NCBI RefSeq assembly: GCF_051014445.1
Contig: NC_135143.1
Span: 4,960,001-5,024,000, forward strand
Source of the DNA: Colletes latitarsis
Lineage: Eukaryota; Arthropoda; Insecta; Hymenoptera; Colletidae
Direction: 5' to 3'
Length of the DNA stretch: 64,000 nt
Shown here: positions 1 through 11,720 of the stretch, in pieces
Numbering within the stretch: position 1 is the stretch's first letter
How the letters are laid out: each line of letters starts with the position of its first letter
Notes under the pieces: model-generated
Told to the model about the DNA's origin: nothing
The model's database searches: none
Seen by the model: only the letters and a program-made list of their open reading frames with translations
Program-made: the position numbers and the translations under genes

Positions 1-880
1 TTTATTTCCCCCTAAACTCAATTGAAACCACCCATGAAAATCCTTCAGTGGAATATTAATGGATACAGTTCACATAGAGGAAGATTACAAATACTCATAA
101 ACAACACTAATCCGGAAATCATCTGCCTCCAGGAGATAAATTTTAAGAAATCATCGATCGCCAACATAAAAAACTATTCACCATTTTTCACGAATAGAAT
201 AAATACTCGTCATGCCAGCGGCGAGGTTGCCATGTATATTAAAAATAATACATTTTGTAAAGAAATTCCACTCAACACAACGCTAGGGGCAGTAGCTACA
301 TCAATATTGACTCTATCCATGGAAATTCGTATACATATATAGTATATCTACATACCAAACAGTTACGACTTCTCAATTTCCGAATTATCAAGCTTAAATG
401 ATAATCTCCCCAAACCTTTCATTTTGCTAGGAGTCTTCAACAGTCATACTACGCTGTGGGAATACAACAAAAACGATCATAGGAGAGAAGTTATCTCTTG
501 GATGACCCAGAATCAGATCTCTTTTTACTAAATTCTACATGTCCCATCCATGTGAACATTTCTAATGGGACGCTAAATTCTATTGACTTAACCATATGCT
601 CCACAAAAGTAGCACATTTATTCGATTGGGAGGTAGCCTCAAACCCACACGATCGTGATCATTTTCCAACAACATTATCTGGAGCAACACTGCAAGAATT
701 TGATTCTCACTCGACGTTCAAATGGAATACTAAGAAAGCGAATTGCGACCTTTTTCGATTACTTATGGATCAATGCGTAACAACACTACCTTCAGTCAAC
801 AGCAATGATAAGGGAAACATTGATTCAATAGTTGAAAATTGCATTGCAATTGATCTTACACCCTTAGCGCGTTTTCTTTG
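1..880 (+). mobile_element. LINE (non-LTR retrotransposon) relic, endonuclease domain
   Basis: The first ORF (22-342) starts MKILQWNINGYSSHRG and contains IICLQEINF, the amino-terminal signature of the apurinic-type endonuclease of Jockey/I-like LINE ORF2. The next part, in another frame, has FILLGVFNSH, where the family has GDFNSH. The catalytic Asp is therefore Val (codon 433-435). The third part (498-881) carries IDLTICS and the HDRDHFP motif of the endonuclease end. At least one frameshift and one stop break it, and no reverse transcriptase follows. The 5' side runs off the window. Confidence 0.85.
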
Positions 881-2490
881 AACGGTTAGATGACGAGGTG
901 TGAAGGTACGAAGTTTGACAATGTAGCGGAATTTCCATCAGGCCCATTACTCACGCTCTGTCGTGCGGAGGCCGTTGGGTCTCGTACGGTTGCTGTCCAG
1001 AAATTCATGACGCTCGCAATTAACTATGGAGGTTGCCGACGAACAAGCTACCTGAACATTCTTTCTCTTCACGCGGAAAACATTTCCTCAAAAATAGTTT
1101 TCGTTATTAATTCGTTCTTTCGTTATTAGTTCGTAAAATATTTCTTTTTACCTGTACGGCCAACCGCTACATTTTAATATTTTTGGGACGAAAGAAAGTT
1201 AAAATTGGTGGCGCTGCTTACTTTCAAACATAGTCGCTTTTAAAGAAGGTCGTCTCACAGTGCCCATGATTTCGACCATTTTGTTTGCTTCAAATGAAAA
1301 AACTTGAAAGATTCTTAATAAGAATGAGTTTGGTTATAGCTAGTAGTAGAATAAAAAAAAAAGTCGATAAAAAGAAAAATGACAACACTTTGAAGTTTGA
1401 TTATCGATTTTTCATGTTTTTCTTATTTTCGGGGGTTTAAAGAAGTATAAAAAATAACAATTTTTGGTTGATTCTAGTACAGCCTATAGTCGCATATGTA
1501 TTGAATATGTACCAAAAATATTAAGCCAATTTGTCAAATAGATTTTGTGATATTATGGACACCATTCGAGAAAAACGCTTTTAAAGTTTTTATCCATATA
1601 ATAATGATGTTGACCATCATGTCCTTTAAACAGCCATAACTTCGGTAATTTTAGGAGTTCAGGCATAAGATTTTGCAGATATATTTTTCAAATTATATTC
1701 TTTAAGAAAATACAAAAAAAGAAATGGATTTTTTCAAAGTTTCACACTAGAATACCCCCTTAAATTGCACTATTCTGTATAAGTATCCTCGAGCAGAATT
1801 CAGTATTTACACACGATGATAATGTGAAACCCCGTCGCTGATCCTGTCCGAAACAACGCATGGTTGCAATATGAACTGCGTATTTGCGACACAGCGCAGT
1901 GTGTTCGACGTAATTATACTGGATACTCTCGACGACTAGTTCTAATCAATGAGTCGCAAACAACGAGCGATTAAACGTCCAGCCGGATTCAACGAGTGGA
2001 ATGATCGGATGCATTTATATTTTTTATTTTTTTCTTCCGTCACGCAATCGCGAATGGAAATTTCACAGTCGTCAAGCGTAAAAATATTTTCATCGTCGCC
2101 CGTTTCGCTGATCCCGGGTGTGAATTGTGTAACCGGACACCGATCATGCTGTGACCCGAGACCGCGATAAATTCGTACTGCTGCGCGTCGTGCAGCCGTA
2201 GGAAAATTGGCAAGTGGAACCATTACCGGCATAATTACCAGGTCAGCTTTGATACGTTGACCGAGTTTTCGGGGACAAATTACGCGGGCTATGTTCTCCG
2301 CTCAGAAACGTTCCTGTTCTCGATTACGCGTCGCAATTAGCGAAATTGAAGATAACGTTGGTCCCCACGGCTTCTGATTAGACCGAAATTGTTCTCGTGC
2401 TATAAAAAATATCATTGTACCATTGCACACCGAGCATTCGAAATCCGCATCCGATTTTTCTGTTCCATCAATAATAATGTTAGGGGCATA
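881..2490. other. No supported gene; AT-rich intronic or intergenic sequence
   Basis: Only short ORFs occur here, such as 890-1129 and the opposite-strand 1942-2232, with no recognisable motif and no splice context matching the receptor. The 1800-2250 stretch is richer in GC than its surroundings. I see no repeat structure in it. Confidence 0.5.
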
Positions 2491-3386
2491 CAGGGTGTTC
2501 GGCCACCCATGGGAAAAATTTTGATGGGAGATTCTAGAGGCCAAAATAAGACAAAAGCCAAGAATATCAAATTCTTGACTGAGGCTTCATTAAAGAGTTA
2601 TTAAAAAAATAAATTAAAAAATTTCAAACCATTCTGAAAAAATTATTTTCGGTTGCAGAGATCGATTATAATCATTTTTGGTCATTATATATTTACCCGA
2701 AATCCTACGCATTTTCGAGAAAAAAATTCCTCACCGAAAATCTAATGTGAGGCCAGAAATGGTTCGCCGAAATTTCATGCGTATCTTTAAAACTTCGTAA
2801 CTTCTGAACGGATTGGAGAATTTTAATGTTTCAAACGGTAAACAACGCGTATTTTAGTAGAGAATACGTAGAAATTCCAAAAATATTCGGAAAGTTGTTC
2901 CATAATCCCGTAAAATGAGAAAAACTCCATAAAAATCGTCCAATTTTCAAACGTCCATAACTCCTACAATAGTGAATGTATTTCAATGAAACTTTTTTCT
3001 GAAGTAGAGCTCATGGGTACCTACAAAAAAGTATTAGTCAGCTTTTCGATAGGGCGTCAAACAAAATTACTAAAACTCAAAAACGAATTTTTAATCAAAA
3101 TCGACAGGAGGTAGGTGCCTAAATTTTTCGACAAAAAAAAAATTTCAAATCGTTCTAAAAAATTGTTTTCGGTTACGGGAATCAATTACAATCATTTTTT
3201 TGCGAATAGACATATCCCCGAAATTCTGCGCATTTTCGAGAAAAAAATTCAGTTCGGGCGGAACTTTAAACGTTAATAACTTTTTAACGAAGCCTCCATC
3301 AACAAATGGGTATTCTTGATTTTCTCCCTATTTTGGCATGTAGAATCTGCCATTAAAATTTTTCCCAGGGTTGGTCGAACATCCTG
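2491..3386 (-). mobile_element. CAGGGTG-TIR element, copy 1 (896 bp)
   Basis: It starts CAGGGTGTTCGGCCACCC and ends GTCGAACATCCTG, flanked by TA on both sides. Terminal arms carry the family block with TTCTAGAGGCC and a GTTAAAAAGTTATTAA-like block in inverted order. The internal core (TGAAGTAGAGCTCATGGG near 2999) is in the orientation called minus here. No transposase is encoded, so it is a non-autonomous DNA transposon. Confidence 0.85.
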
Positions 3387-4142
3387 TATAGATGAATAAC
3401 CAGATGCATTCCGGAATCCTGTTGAGTCCTGCTATTTTGTTGAAAATGAACCAAGATGCTATATTTGCGGTGACGTGGCAATAATTAAATACGCATGGTG
3501 TAAGAAATCTTTATGTTTCAAACATTTCTTCGACGAGTACCACTATTGTCGAAACTACATAGAATAATTGCTATACACACTGTATGTATTTATATGTATG
3601 TAAAATAATTAATTTTTTCATTGCTGTTAAGAAACTTGTTACTGTTACTGTATAATTTAGTGCAATCCTACAATGCTTCATTAAAATCAAAGTTAGAACG
3701 GCTACTACCATAGTGGATGTGCGCGCAAGATGTAAATCATCAAAATCTGCAAAATTATAAGAGGCAATTTTAAAATATTACCTACCAATGGATTTGGTAT
3801 AAAATGCTTGTCATTCTTTGTCATTATGAAAATTTCAATAAAATGAAAAATTAAGTTAATAAATTTTTTTTTGTTATAAATAAATTGTATTTTGTTAAAT
3901 TTTTTAACACGATGTTATTGTACATAAGAAACCATTAACCTCGCCCATTAACAATTTTTTCGTATGTCTTTCCGTTTTCGAGATAGACGTTTCGAATCAA
4001 AACTTCAAGGGGTAGTTTCACCCCTTAAACTTGAGTTACCTCAGCTAAAAGAAATACCTGTCGATTATGTTTGGCTACTTTATAAGTGCACAAAGTTTCA
4101 TTAAAATCGAAGCCGGACCGTTCGTGAAGGTTCCTTGTAAGT
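3387..4142 (+). pseudogene. PiggyBac-like transposase C-terminal tail and 3' flank, copy A
   Basis: The frame immediately after copy 1 encodes VESCYFVENEPRCYICGDVA, then IIKYAWCKKSLCFKHFFDEYHYC. This is a cysteine/histidine-rich finger like the C-terminal domain of piggyBac-family transposases. One finger cysteine is Tyr here (TAC), whereas copy B at 34072 has Cys. An early TAA after the first codons also breaks it. Homology with copy B continues through non-coding sequence to CCTTGTAAGT at about 4142. The family assignment rests on the cysteine pattern only. Confidence 0.6.
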
Positions 4143-4677
4143 ATAGGGATTATGTACTGTAACTCGAATTCATTCTCCCCCGAGCGGAGTTCCGTAATTG
4201 AACTGTGCAGGTTGCATCGTCGTACGGTCGATTTCGGTCTCATCCGGTTGTTCCCCGACGACGGCAGGCGTCAGCCAGGATTCACGGTCGCAAAACCGCG
4301 AGCTATAATTTGTCAACGGGACCGACGGCTTCGTTTAACCCGGGAGTAACTTTCCATTGTTTGGCAGAACAATCGCGAAACGTAGGTAGGACTTAACCAC
4401 CTTCTGTGCCGATTCAGGCCACAGTTTACTGCGTTGTTCGTCTCTGTTTCTGGTGATGTGCACGACGCAGTTGCACATGGCAGTGTTCGTGGTGTCAGAT
4501 TAAGCATATCGTTATAATGGCATATTACGTTGCCGCGACGACTGATCGATGTCCGTAATTCCGCAAAATTAATTCCCCTGCCCCCTTCCTCGCACGATGC
4601 GTCCCCCGATAAACCGTGGCACCGGCTTCTGTTCGCAGAGATACGAGCGCCATAATCAAGTAGAAGATAGCTATCTG
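4143..4677. other. Unassigned, GC-richer stretch
   Basis: ORFs exist here on both strands (4205-4396 plus, 4313-4735 minus), but none has a recognisable domain or receptor-like splice junction. It sits between a transposon tail and an inverted-repeat element, and could be part of an older insertion. Confidence 0.4.
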
Positions 4678-5326
4678 TAGGATGTTCTCGGGTTAAGTCT
4701 AAAACTTTAGATATGAATGTAGAACGGTAAAACAAACAAATTTTTCTTCTAAAATTAATAAGAGTTAGGAATAAATAACATTGAAATATCTGTTTCCCAG
4801 AACGAAGGTTACTAATTTGTGGCTGTTTGCACTGTAAGCAAAATTAATAGCTAAAGCTCTTTTCATTCATTCTGAGTAACTGAGTAACTTGAATCTGTGA
4901 ATTGCTAAAGAAAATACTTCTTTATCTGGTAGTCTTCTCTTTGGAAATCGCACAGCGTATTCACGACGAGCAGCGTTAGCATTTCCATCGCAAAATCCAT
5001 ACACCATATCGGCATATTCACTAGCAATATACGTACGAGGCATAATTTGACTACTAGTTTATTCTACCGAAGTATTTAGTGAACTAACAGTTACTCAGAA
5101 CGAATGAAAAAAGCTTTGTGTACAGCGCAAACAGTAACAAATTAGTAACCTTTGTTCTGGAAAACACAGGTATTTCAATGTTAGCCATTCCTAATTCTTA
5201 TTAATTTTAGTGGTAAATATCTATTGAAGGAAACATTTGTGGGCATACTTCCAGAGGAAAAATTTGTTTATTTTAGGGTGCTAAATTCATATGTAAATTT
5301 TTTGAGTTTAACCCGGAAACAACCTG
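4678..5326. mobile_element. Inverted-repeat (foldback) element, about 650 bp
   Basis: The left arm (about 4678-4890) and right arm (about 5085-5326) are reverse complements with mismatches. Blocks CGGGTTAA, ATATGAAT, AAACAAATTTTTC, AATTAATAAGA and GAACGAAGGTTACTAATTTG all recur inverted and in order. The right end reads CCCGGAAACAACCTG, consistent with a CAG-type terminus. It has no coding capacity, so it is a non-autonomous DNA element. Confidence 0.7.
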
Positions 5327-6410
5327 CATAATGAGCCCAGGAACATTGTCGAATCGGTTACGTAGCGCTTTTACCGTATAACGCGAGCTTTTGTTGTCAT
5401 TCGCGCCGTGGAGACACCCAATTACAAACCAGTACAATTAGGGTTGTTGTACACGCTGACGTCCTGATGCAGCACTGATTGGCCTATTTTACATATTTCA
5501 TTGTTGTAATTCTGGAATTTTTCTTCGCCTGCTAGGATTTCACAACTCTACCGCTGCTTTTGGTAAAATTTTTTTTATCTTTAAATGGTTTCAATAACAT
5601 AGAAGCTGAAAAAACGTCGAGATGGTACCAATTAACATTGAGATTCTATAACATACTAAAAATAAGGGAGCCTGTGTGTTCGTATTAGGTTGTAATTGCA
5701 TTGAACACTTTATCGCGCGCCATAACTGCTGCGTAATGGAGTTATTCTACGCTGAATCGATCAATTTTGTTGTTAACCAAGCGTCAAAGGGTAGGGGGGC
5801 TTAATTCACCATTTTACAATTTTTGAAATTGTTTTAAAAATAAAAGCTCTTAAACTTAGTGTTCGTCATGTGCCTTCGAAAAAGAATTTTTTATTATTTC
5901 CGCAACCGTTAAATAACTTCAATTCTTTTGTGTCTTAATCGCATATGTTTTTTTAACATTCCTAGTAATTTTCTCAATACAATGACATTAAAAATACATT
6001 TATTTTGCAAATTCGACTTGTAGGTCAAGTCTCGAATATTTTATAAAGTATTCTGTTCACAATAGTCATAATACTTTTATACATATGCGGAATGAGTAAA
6101 AGAATTTAATTATACAATAAAAAATGCATAGTACAATTTAAAAAACTTGTAAAAGTACAGATTCTTTAAACTCTACTGCGCGTTTAAGATGTCTTGAATA
6201 TACTACTGTCAAAGAAAAAAATAATTGTTACTAAGAAACAACTCTGTAGCTTAGATAAACTAAATTGTTATAGTGAGAATTTGTGTTTGTATTTTGTGAA
6301 CGAAGTTACTAAATAAAAACAATTGTTTCTGATGATAAAACGAAATGTAAATAAAACTGAATTTGTACGGGTTTTGAATATCATCGATATCGATCTTAAA
6401 CACGACTATA
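5327..6410. other. No supported gene
   Basis: AT-rich sequence with only very short ORFs. I see no transposon ends, structured repeats or receptor-like exons. Confidence 0.5.
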
Positions 6411-7594
6411 CAGGGTGTTTGGCCACCCCTGGGAAAAATTTTAATAGGGGATTCTAGAGACGAAAATAAGACGAAAATCAAGAATACTAATTTATTGATG
6501 GAGACTTCGTTAAAAAGTTATTAACGTTTAAAGTTCTGCTCGTACTGAATTTTTTTCTCGAAAGTGAATAGGATTTCGGGGATAGGTCTATTCACCAAAA
6601 ATTATTGTAATTGACTCCCGCAACCGGAAATAATTTTTTCAGAACGATTTGAAATTTTTTAATTTTGTCGAAAAATTTTACACCGTCTCGAATTTTTTTC
6701 TCGAAAGTGAGTAGGATTTCTAGGGTATGTCTAATAACCAAAAATGATTGTAATTGACCCCCGGAACCGAAAATAATTTTTTTAGAATTAATTAAAAATT
6801 TTTTTTTTCGTCGAAAAATTTAGGCACCTACCCCCTTGTCGATTTTCCTTAAAAATTCCTTTTTCATTTTTAGTATTTTTGTTTGACGCCCTACAGAAAA
6901 ATTGTCTAATACTTTTTTGTAAGTACCTATGAGCTCTGCTTAAGAAAAAAGTTTCATTGAAATATATTCACAATTGTAGGAGTTATGGCAGTTTGAAAAT
7001 TGGGCCATTTTTATGGGGTTTTTCTCATTTTGCGGGGTCAAGAACCAACTTTTCGAATATTTTTGCGATTTGTACATATTCTACACTAAAATACGCGGCC
7101 TTTGGCTTTTTGAACATTAAAATCGTCCAATCCGTTCAGAAGTTATGACGTTTTAAAGATTCGCACGAAATTTCGGGGTAACATTTCTGGGCAGAAATGA
7201 TATTTTTGGTAAGGAATTTTTTTCTCAAAAGTGGTTAGGATTTCGAGGGTATGTCTATTGACCAAAAACGATTGCAATGGACCCCCGTAACTAAAAATAA
7301 TGTTTTTAGAACGATTTGAAATTTTTTAATTTTGTCGAATAATTTCACACATACTCAAATTTTTTTCTCGAAAAGGAGTAGGATTTTGGGGATATGTCTA
7401 ATGACTAAAAATGATTGCAATTGACCCCCGCAACCGAAAATAATTTTTCCAGAACGATTTTAAATTTTCGAATTTAATTGTTAATAACTTTTTAACGAAG
7501 CCTCCATCAACAAATTGATACACTTAATATTTGTCTTATTTTGGCCTCTAGAATCTCCTATTAAAATTTTTCCCTGGGGTGGCCGAACACCCTG
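6411..7594 (+). mobile_element. CAGGGTG-TIR element, copy 2 (1184 bp)
   Basis: It begins CAGGGTGTTTGGCCACCC and ends GGCCGAACACCCTG, with TA on both sides. It carries the full internal core (ATGAGCTCTGCTTAAG near 6929) and repeated sub-blocks of the type GAATTTTTTTCTCGAAAGTG / ACCAAAAATGATTGTAATTGAC. It is colinear over its whole length with the reverse complement of copy 3 (10535-11720), from which it differs by 2 bp in length. It ends 85 bp before receptor exon A. Confidence 0.9.
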
Positions 7595-7679
7595 TATAGA
7601 TGTCTATAGACGATATTCTTGTGACGTTATTGATTTAAAAAATTCCAATAAGTGAACGCCATTCAATGTTTGTTCTCAG

Positions 7680-7901
7680 GTCGAGATGACGGGGTTGACC
7701 GGAATCATTAAGTTCGATCATCAAGGATTCCGTTCGGATTTCATTTTGGATATCATCGAACTTAATAACAAAGACGGTTTGAAAAAAATAGGAACCTGGA
7801 ACAGCACAAAGGGTATAAACTTCACTAGAAGTTACAAAGAGGAGTATATTCAGATCGTCGAGAATCTTCAGAATAAGACTTTCATCGTGACGACCATTCT
7901 G
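7680..7901 (+). CDS. Receptor exon A: end of amino-terminal domain
   Basis: This exon encodes 74 residues from VEMTGLTGI to FIVTTIL. It matches the last segment of the kainate-receptor amino-terminal domain, with landmarks GLTG.IKFDHQGFR, KIGTWNST and LQNKTFIVTTIL. In the family this segment leads into the ligand-binding domain. The acceptor is TTCTCAG ending at 7679 and the donor is GTGAGT from 7902, so the exon is 222 nt with phase 0 at both ends. Because it is a multiple of three, it could be skipped without a frameshift. The ATG at 7686 is internal and is not a start. The exon begins only 86 nt after a CAGGGTG-type transposon, with another copy in the opposite orientation downstream (10535-11720). 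Confidence 0.95.
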
Positions 7902-8384
7902 GTGAGTTATTGTAGAAGTAATTAGAACAAAGATCAAGCTCGTGTAATTATCGATAAAGTATATTACAAATTATTTGAATTCATAAAGAATATAAATGTA
8001 TCATTATCACTTAAACACAAAATTAAATTGGTTCAAGGTCACTAAGTTAATACCTACACTATATTACTTTGGCTGATTTTATATCAGTTATCTAGATTTT
8101 ATGCATTTCTGAAAGAGAAAAATTCAATTTACACGTATTTACTGTATTATAATATTTCTGTAATTATATGCAAGCAACGTTTACATTTATTTTCATTTCT
8201 GTACCAGGTATTTTATATTTCTAAGATCAATTTCAATTTCTAGTTTATATATTAATTTTTTAATCTATCTTTTAAATATTAACGTATTTGTAAATGAGTA
8301 ACTTATAAACTTTAACATCTAGGCTTTACAAAATTTAGTTCATCCAATATTTGTGATCTTTATGATATACATACACTATATCAT
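7902..8384 (+). other. Start of the intron after exon A
   Basis: AT-rich intronic sequence with no recognisable feature before the LINE relic. Confidence 0.5.
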
Positions 8385-9280
8385 CCGAAATAGTAAATCT
8401 GGACTTAGACGATGATAACGCAGTCCCTAAATTAAATAGTATAATAACCGCAGAGGAATTCGACAATACACTGCTAGTTATCAAAGTAAAACTTCTGAAA
8501 AGTGCGTAAATATTCACTGGCGAAGCATACGTTGTTTTACATACATTAAAAGCGACCAGCACAAATAGTTCACCCAACGTAGCCATCTTCTCAGATTATA
8601 TGAGTGTAATGAAGGCCCTTCCAGCTACATTAAAAAACAACAAGCACGAAATTATTTAGAGAATTCAGGAAAAGTACACCGAATTGATTAACAATAGCAA
8701 AAATATAATATTCATTGGGATCCCATCCCATTAAGGAAACCCTGAAAATGAGTTAGCAAGCATCGCTGATAAAAAAAGACGCTAACTCTTCAGCGGTTCC
8801 ATCCGATCCACTGGTATTGATCCCTCATCGAGACTTGATAAACCACTTCAAGGTAACAATAAAAGAAGACTGGAACACAATTTGGAATCTAACAAAGAGG
8901 TCTAATCCACTCAATCCATTTGAGAATTTCTACAACCCAGTTTCCGACAGCACAAAAATAGGGGAGAAAGAATCGTAATGATTAGATTAAGTCATTAGGC
9001 TTTCCCATAATTTCATCCTCGACAAATCAGAACCACCTTATTGCACCTCATGTAACAAATTTCTAACAGCTAAACATCTCTTACACGAATGCAGAAAATT
9101 TAAGCACACCAGACTAATTGTAAATTGCAACATAAAACCAGAAATATCCCTCACTTGTAAAAACCATATAAAAAACACAACCGCATTTCTGAAAAACTCG
9201 AATCTCTTCTAGAAAATCTAAAACAATCGATCCGTCCGGCGCTAATGTCGATGTGACGTTAAATAAAAATACAAAATAAA
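8385..9280 (+). mobile_element. LINE relic, RNase H and 3' end
   Basis: Translated pieces in shifting frames show an RNase H-like domain (IFTGEAYVVLHTLKA, then IFSDYMSVMKAL, then IFIGIPSH, ending NELASIADKK). After it comes the typical LINE ORF2 tail with a cysteine/histidine knuckle (CTSCNKFLTAKHLLHEC). It ends in an AAATAAAATAAAT-like tail at about 9255-9280, the expected 3' end of a Jockey/I-like element. Several stops and frameshifts make it dead. It may belong to the same family as the endonuclease relic at 1-880, but exon A lies between them, so it is a separate insertion. Confidence 0.75.
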
Positions 9281-10446
9281 ATAAATCTGAACCAATTTAC
9301 TGGTAACAAAAATAATATTATCGCGAATTTTATAAAGACCATACGCAACATAGCTTCCTCGATGCCGTAAATTATTACTAATTTTACGATAATCTTTATT
9401 ATTTCCCAAATTAAAAATCAATATTTACTAAAAAAGTTTATTCGTCTAAAATTGACACTTTCCAAAATCGTCTAAAAATTGAACTACTCGCAAATAAATT
9501 TATGAAGCTGTGCAAGGTTTTGGTTGAAAAAAGAGGCTAGTGAGATCATTTGTGTTCGTCAAGCCTCTTTAAAATCTGCTTCGATCGACCTACTCGGCTC
9601 CAGCAGTAACTTCGATCGTATCGAAATGTTATTTGAATCCAGGTTCAAACTCGTGGACCACTTGATTGTCTAAATTAAAAAAAATTTTTCGCTTCTCCTA
9701 CGGCAGGTACGTAAATCATTCGCGTATCGTTAAAACCCCGACTGTTTGGTTTGCCGGAATGAAAAGGAAATAGAAACGGAGTTGAACGAACGCGCTGCGG
9801 AAGCAGAGAGGAAGCTTCCTTTTCCTTTTTCTTTCGCCGTCCTCGGCCAGCTCGTTAGTTTTTATTCTCCGCCCCCAAACGCCCCGCCTGTTCCCTTCGC
9901 CCGTTACCCCCAGTGGCGAAGAAAACCGACGAAGGGAGCCCGGAAACGCGGAAGATACGCGATTTAATTGAAGTTTTCACGGCGAGGCCAGGCGGCGTTA
10001 CTTATTCTCCCGCTAATTGCGGCGACAAGTAATACACTTAGCGAATGTATTAACTGGCTCGAAAGTTCACGAGCAGAAGTGTCGGCGAGAACGTCGAGCC
10101 TACCGTTGCGCAGCCACGAGATAAGGGTCCTCGGCGCGCCCAAGGAGACGACGCCGGGAACTTGAACAATCTAATGCCGGTCCTTCAAACGTCTAAACGT
10201 CTGTATTTACGACAATATTAATCGGATTTTCTCTTGAATGTCTCCTCGCCCATGGAACCGAATTCGTTCACTTGCTGCTTGAAAGTCGCCGGATCTGCGC
10301 GCGCTGATAGTTTACTCGTTAACTCTAATATTGGATGGCTGCGTGATCGCCACATCCAAACGGTGTTGCGGTATTTTACATCTTCCTCGAGTCACGAGTT
10401 TCTAGAACCACTTAGGAAAGATTGTCTAGTACTTAGCTAGATAATA
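9281..10446. other. Intron, with a GC-richer island at about 9700-10440
   Basis: The first part is AT-rich and featureless. The second half is noticeably richer in GC and of high complexity. Its ORFs (for example 9746-9967) have no recognisable domain. It may be a conserved non-coding element, but nothing in the sequence proves this. Confidence 0.4.
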
Positions 10447-10534
10447 TTAGGTCGTCCCATAAGGTTCTTCCTTTTTTTTTGATGCGAAATGAATACGCGA
10501 TATTTGTTGTTTAAGGTTGATTTATTGTGTTATA

Positions 10535-11720
10535 CAGAGTGTTCGGCCACCCCTGGGAAAAATTTTAATGGGGAATTCCAGAGGCCAAAATAAGACGAAA
10601 ATCAAGAATACCAATTTGTTGATGGAGGCTTTGTTAAAAAGTTATTAACAATTACATTCAAAAATTTCAAATCGTTCTGGAAAAATTATTTTCGGTTGTG
10701 GGGGTCAATTGCAATTATTTTTGGTCATTAGACATATCCCCAAAATCCTACTCCTTTTCGAGGAAAAAATTCGAGTAAGTGTGAAATTATTCGACAAAAT
10801 TAAAAAATTTCAAATCGTTCTAAAAAAATTATTTTTAGTTATGGGGGTCCATTACAATCGTTTTTGGTCAATAGACATACCCTCGAAATCCTAACCACTT
10901 TTAAGAAAAAAATTCCTTACCAAAAATATCATTTCTGCCCAGAAATGTTACCCCGAAATTTCGTGCGAATCTTTAAAACGTCATAACTTCTGAACGGATA
11001 GGACGATTTTAATGTTTAAAAAAGCAAACTACGCGTATTTTGATGGGGAATATGTACAAATCGCAAAAATATTCGAAAAGTTGGTTTTTGACACCGCAAA
11101 ATGAGAAAAACCCCCTAAAAATGGTCCAATTTTCAAACAGTCATAACTCCTACAATTGTGAATATATTTCAATGAAACTTTTTTCTGAAGTAGAGCTCAT
11201 GGGTACCTACAAAAAAGTATTAGACAACTTCTCTGTAGGGCGTCAAACAAAAATACTAAAAATGAAAAAGGAATTTTTAAGGAAAATCGACAGGGGGGGG
11301 TAGGTGCCTAAATTTTTCGACGAAAAAAAAAATTTTTAATTAATTCTGAAAAAATTATTTTCGGTTGCGGGGGTCAGTTGCAATCATTTTTGGTGAATAG
11401 ACATACCCTAGAAATCCTACTCACTTCCGAGAAAAAAATTCAAGAAAGTATGAAATTTTTCGACGGAAAAAAAAAATTTTAAATCGTTCTGGAAAAATTA
11501 TTTTCGGTTGCGGGGGTCAATTATAATAATTTTTGGTGAATAGACCTACCCCCGAAATCCTACTCACTTTCTAGAAAAAAATTCAGTACGGGCGGAACTT
11601 TAAACGTTAATAACTTTTTAACGAAGCCTCCATCAACAAATTAGTATTCTTGATTTTCGTCTTATTGTGACCTCTAGAATCTCCCATTAGAATTTTTCCC
11701 AGGGGTGGCCGAACACCCTG
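10535..11720 (-). mobile_element. CAGGGTG-TIR element, copy 3 (1186 bp), nested in mariner
   Basis: It begins CAGAGTGTTCGGCCACCC after TATA and ends GGCCGAACACCCTG before TATA. It interrupts the mariner between its transposase body and its 3' terminal repeat, so it is younger than that mariner. The core is in the opposite orientation to copy 2, and the two are colinear over their full length. Confidence 0.93.

Noticed and set aside
1942..2232. 96-residue minus-strand ORF
   Set aside because: No recognisable domain, no conserved-looking composition, overlapped by an ORF on the other strand, and no splice context.
4313..4735. 140-residue minus-strand ORF
   Set aside because: Its 3' half on the plus strand enters an inverted-repeat element, and the protein has no motif. 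It is probably chance in GC-richer DNA.
6260..6481. Recurring ORFs with translations like SPIKIFPRGG (also at 25053, 33992 and elsewhere)
   Set aside because: They are the reverse-strand reading of the CAGGGTG transposon ends, repeated at every copy. They are not a protein family.
1..7679. Upstream receptor exons
   Set aside because: I looked for amino-terminal-domain motifs before exon A and found none. The first exons must lie outside the window.
22..9280. The two LINE fragments as one insertion
   Set aside because: Receptor exon A and several other elements lie between them, so they cannot be one interrupted copy.
9746..10440. Possible coding ORFs in the GC-richer island
   Set aside because: Low-complexity, proline- and arginine-rich translations with no homologous motif. 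GC content alone explains the open frames.
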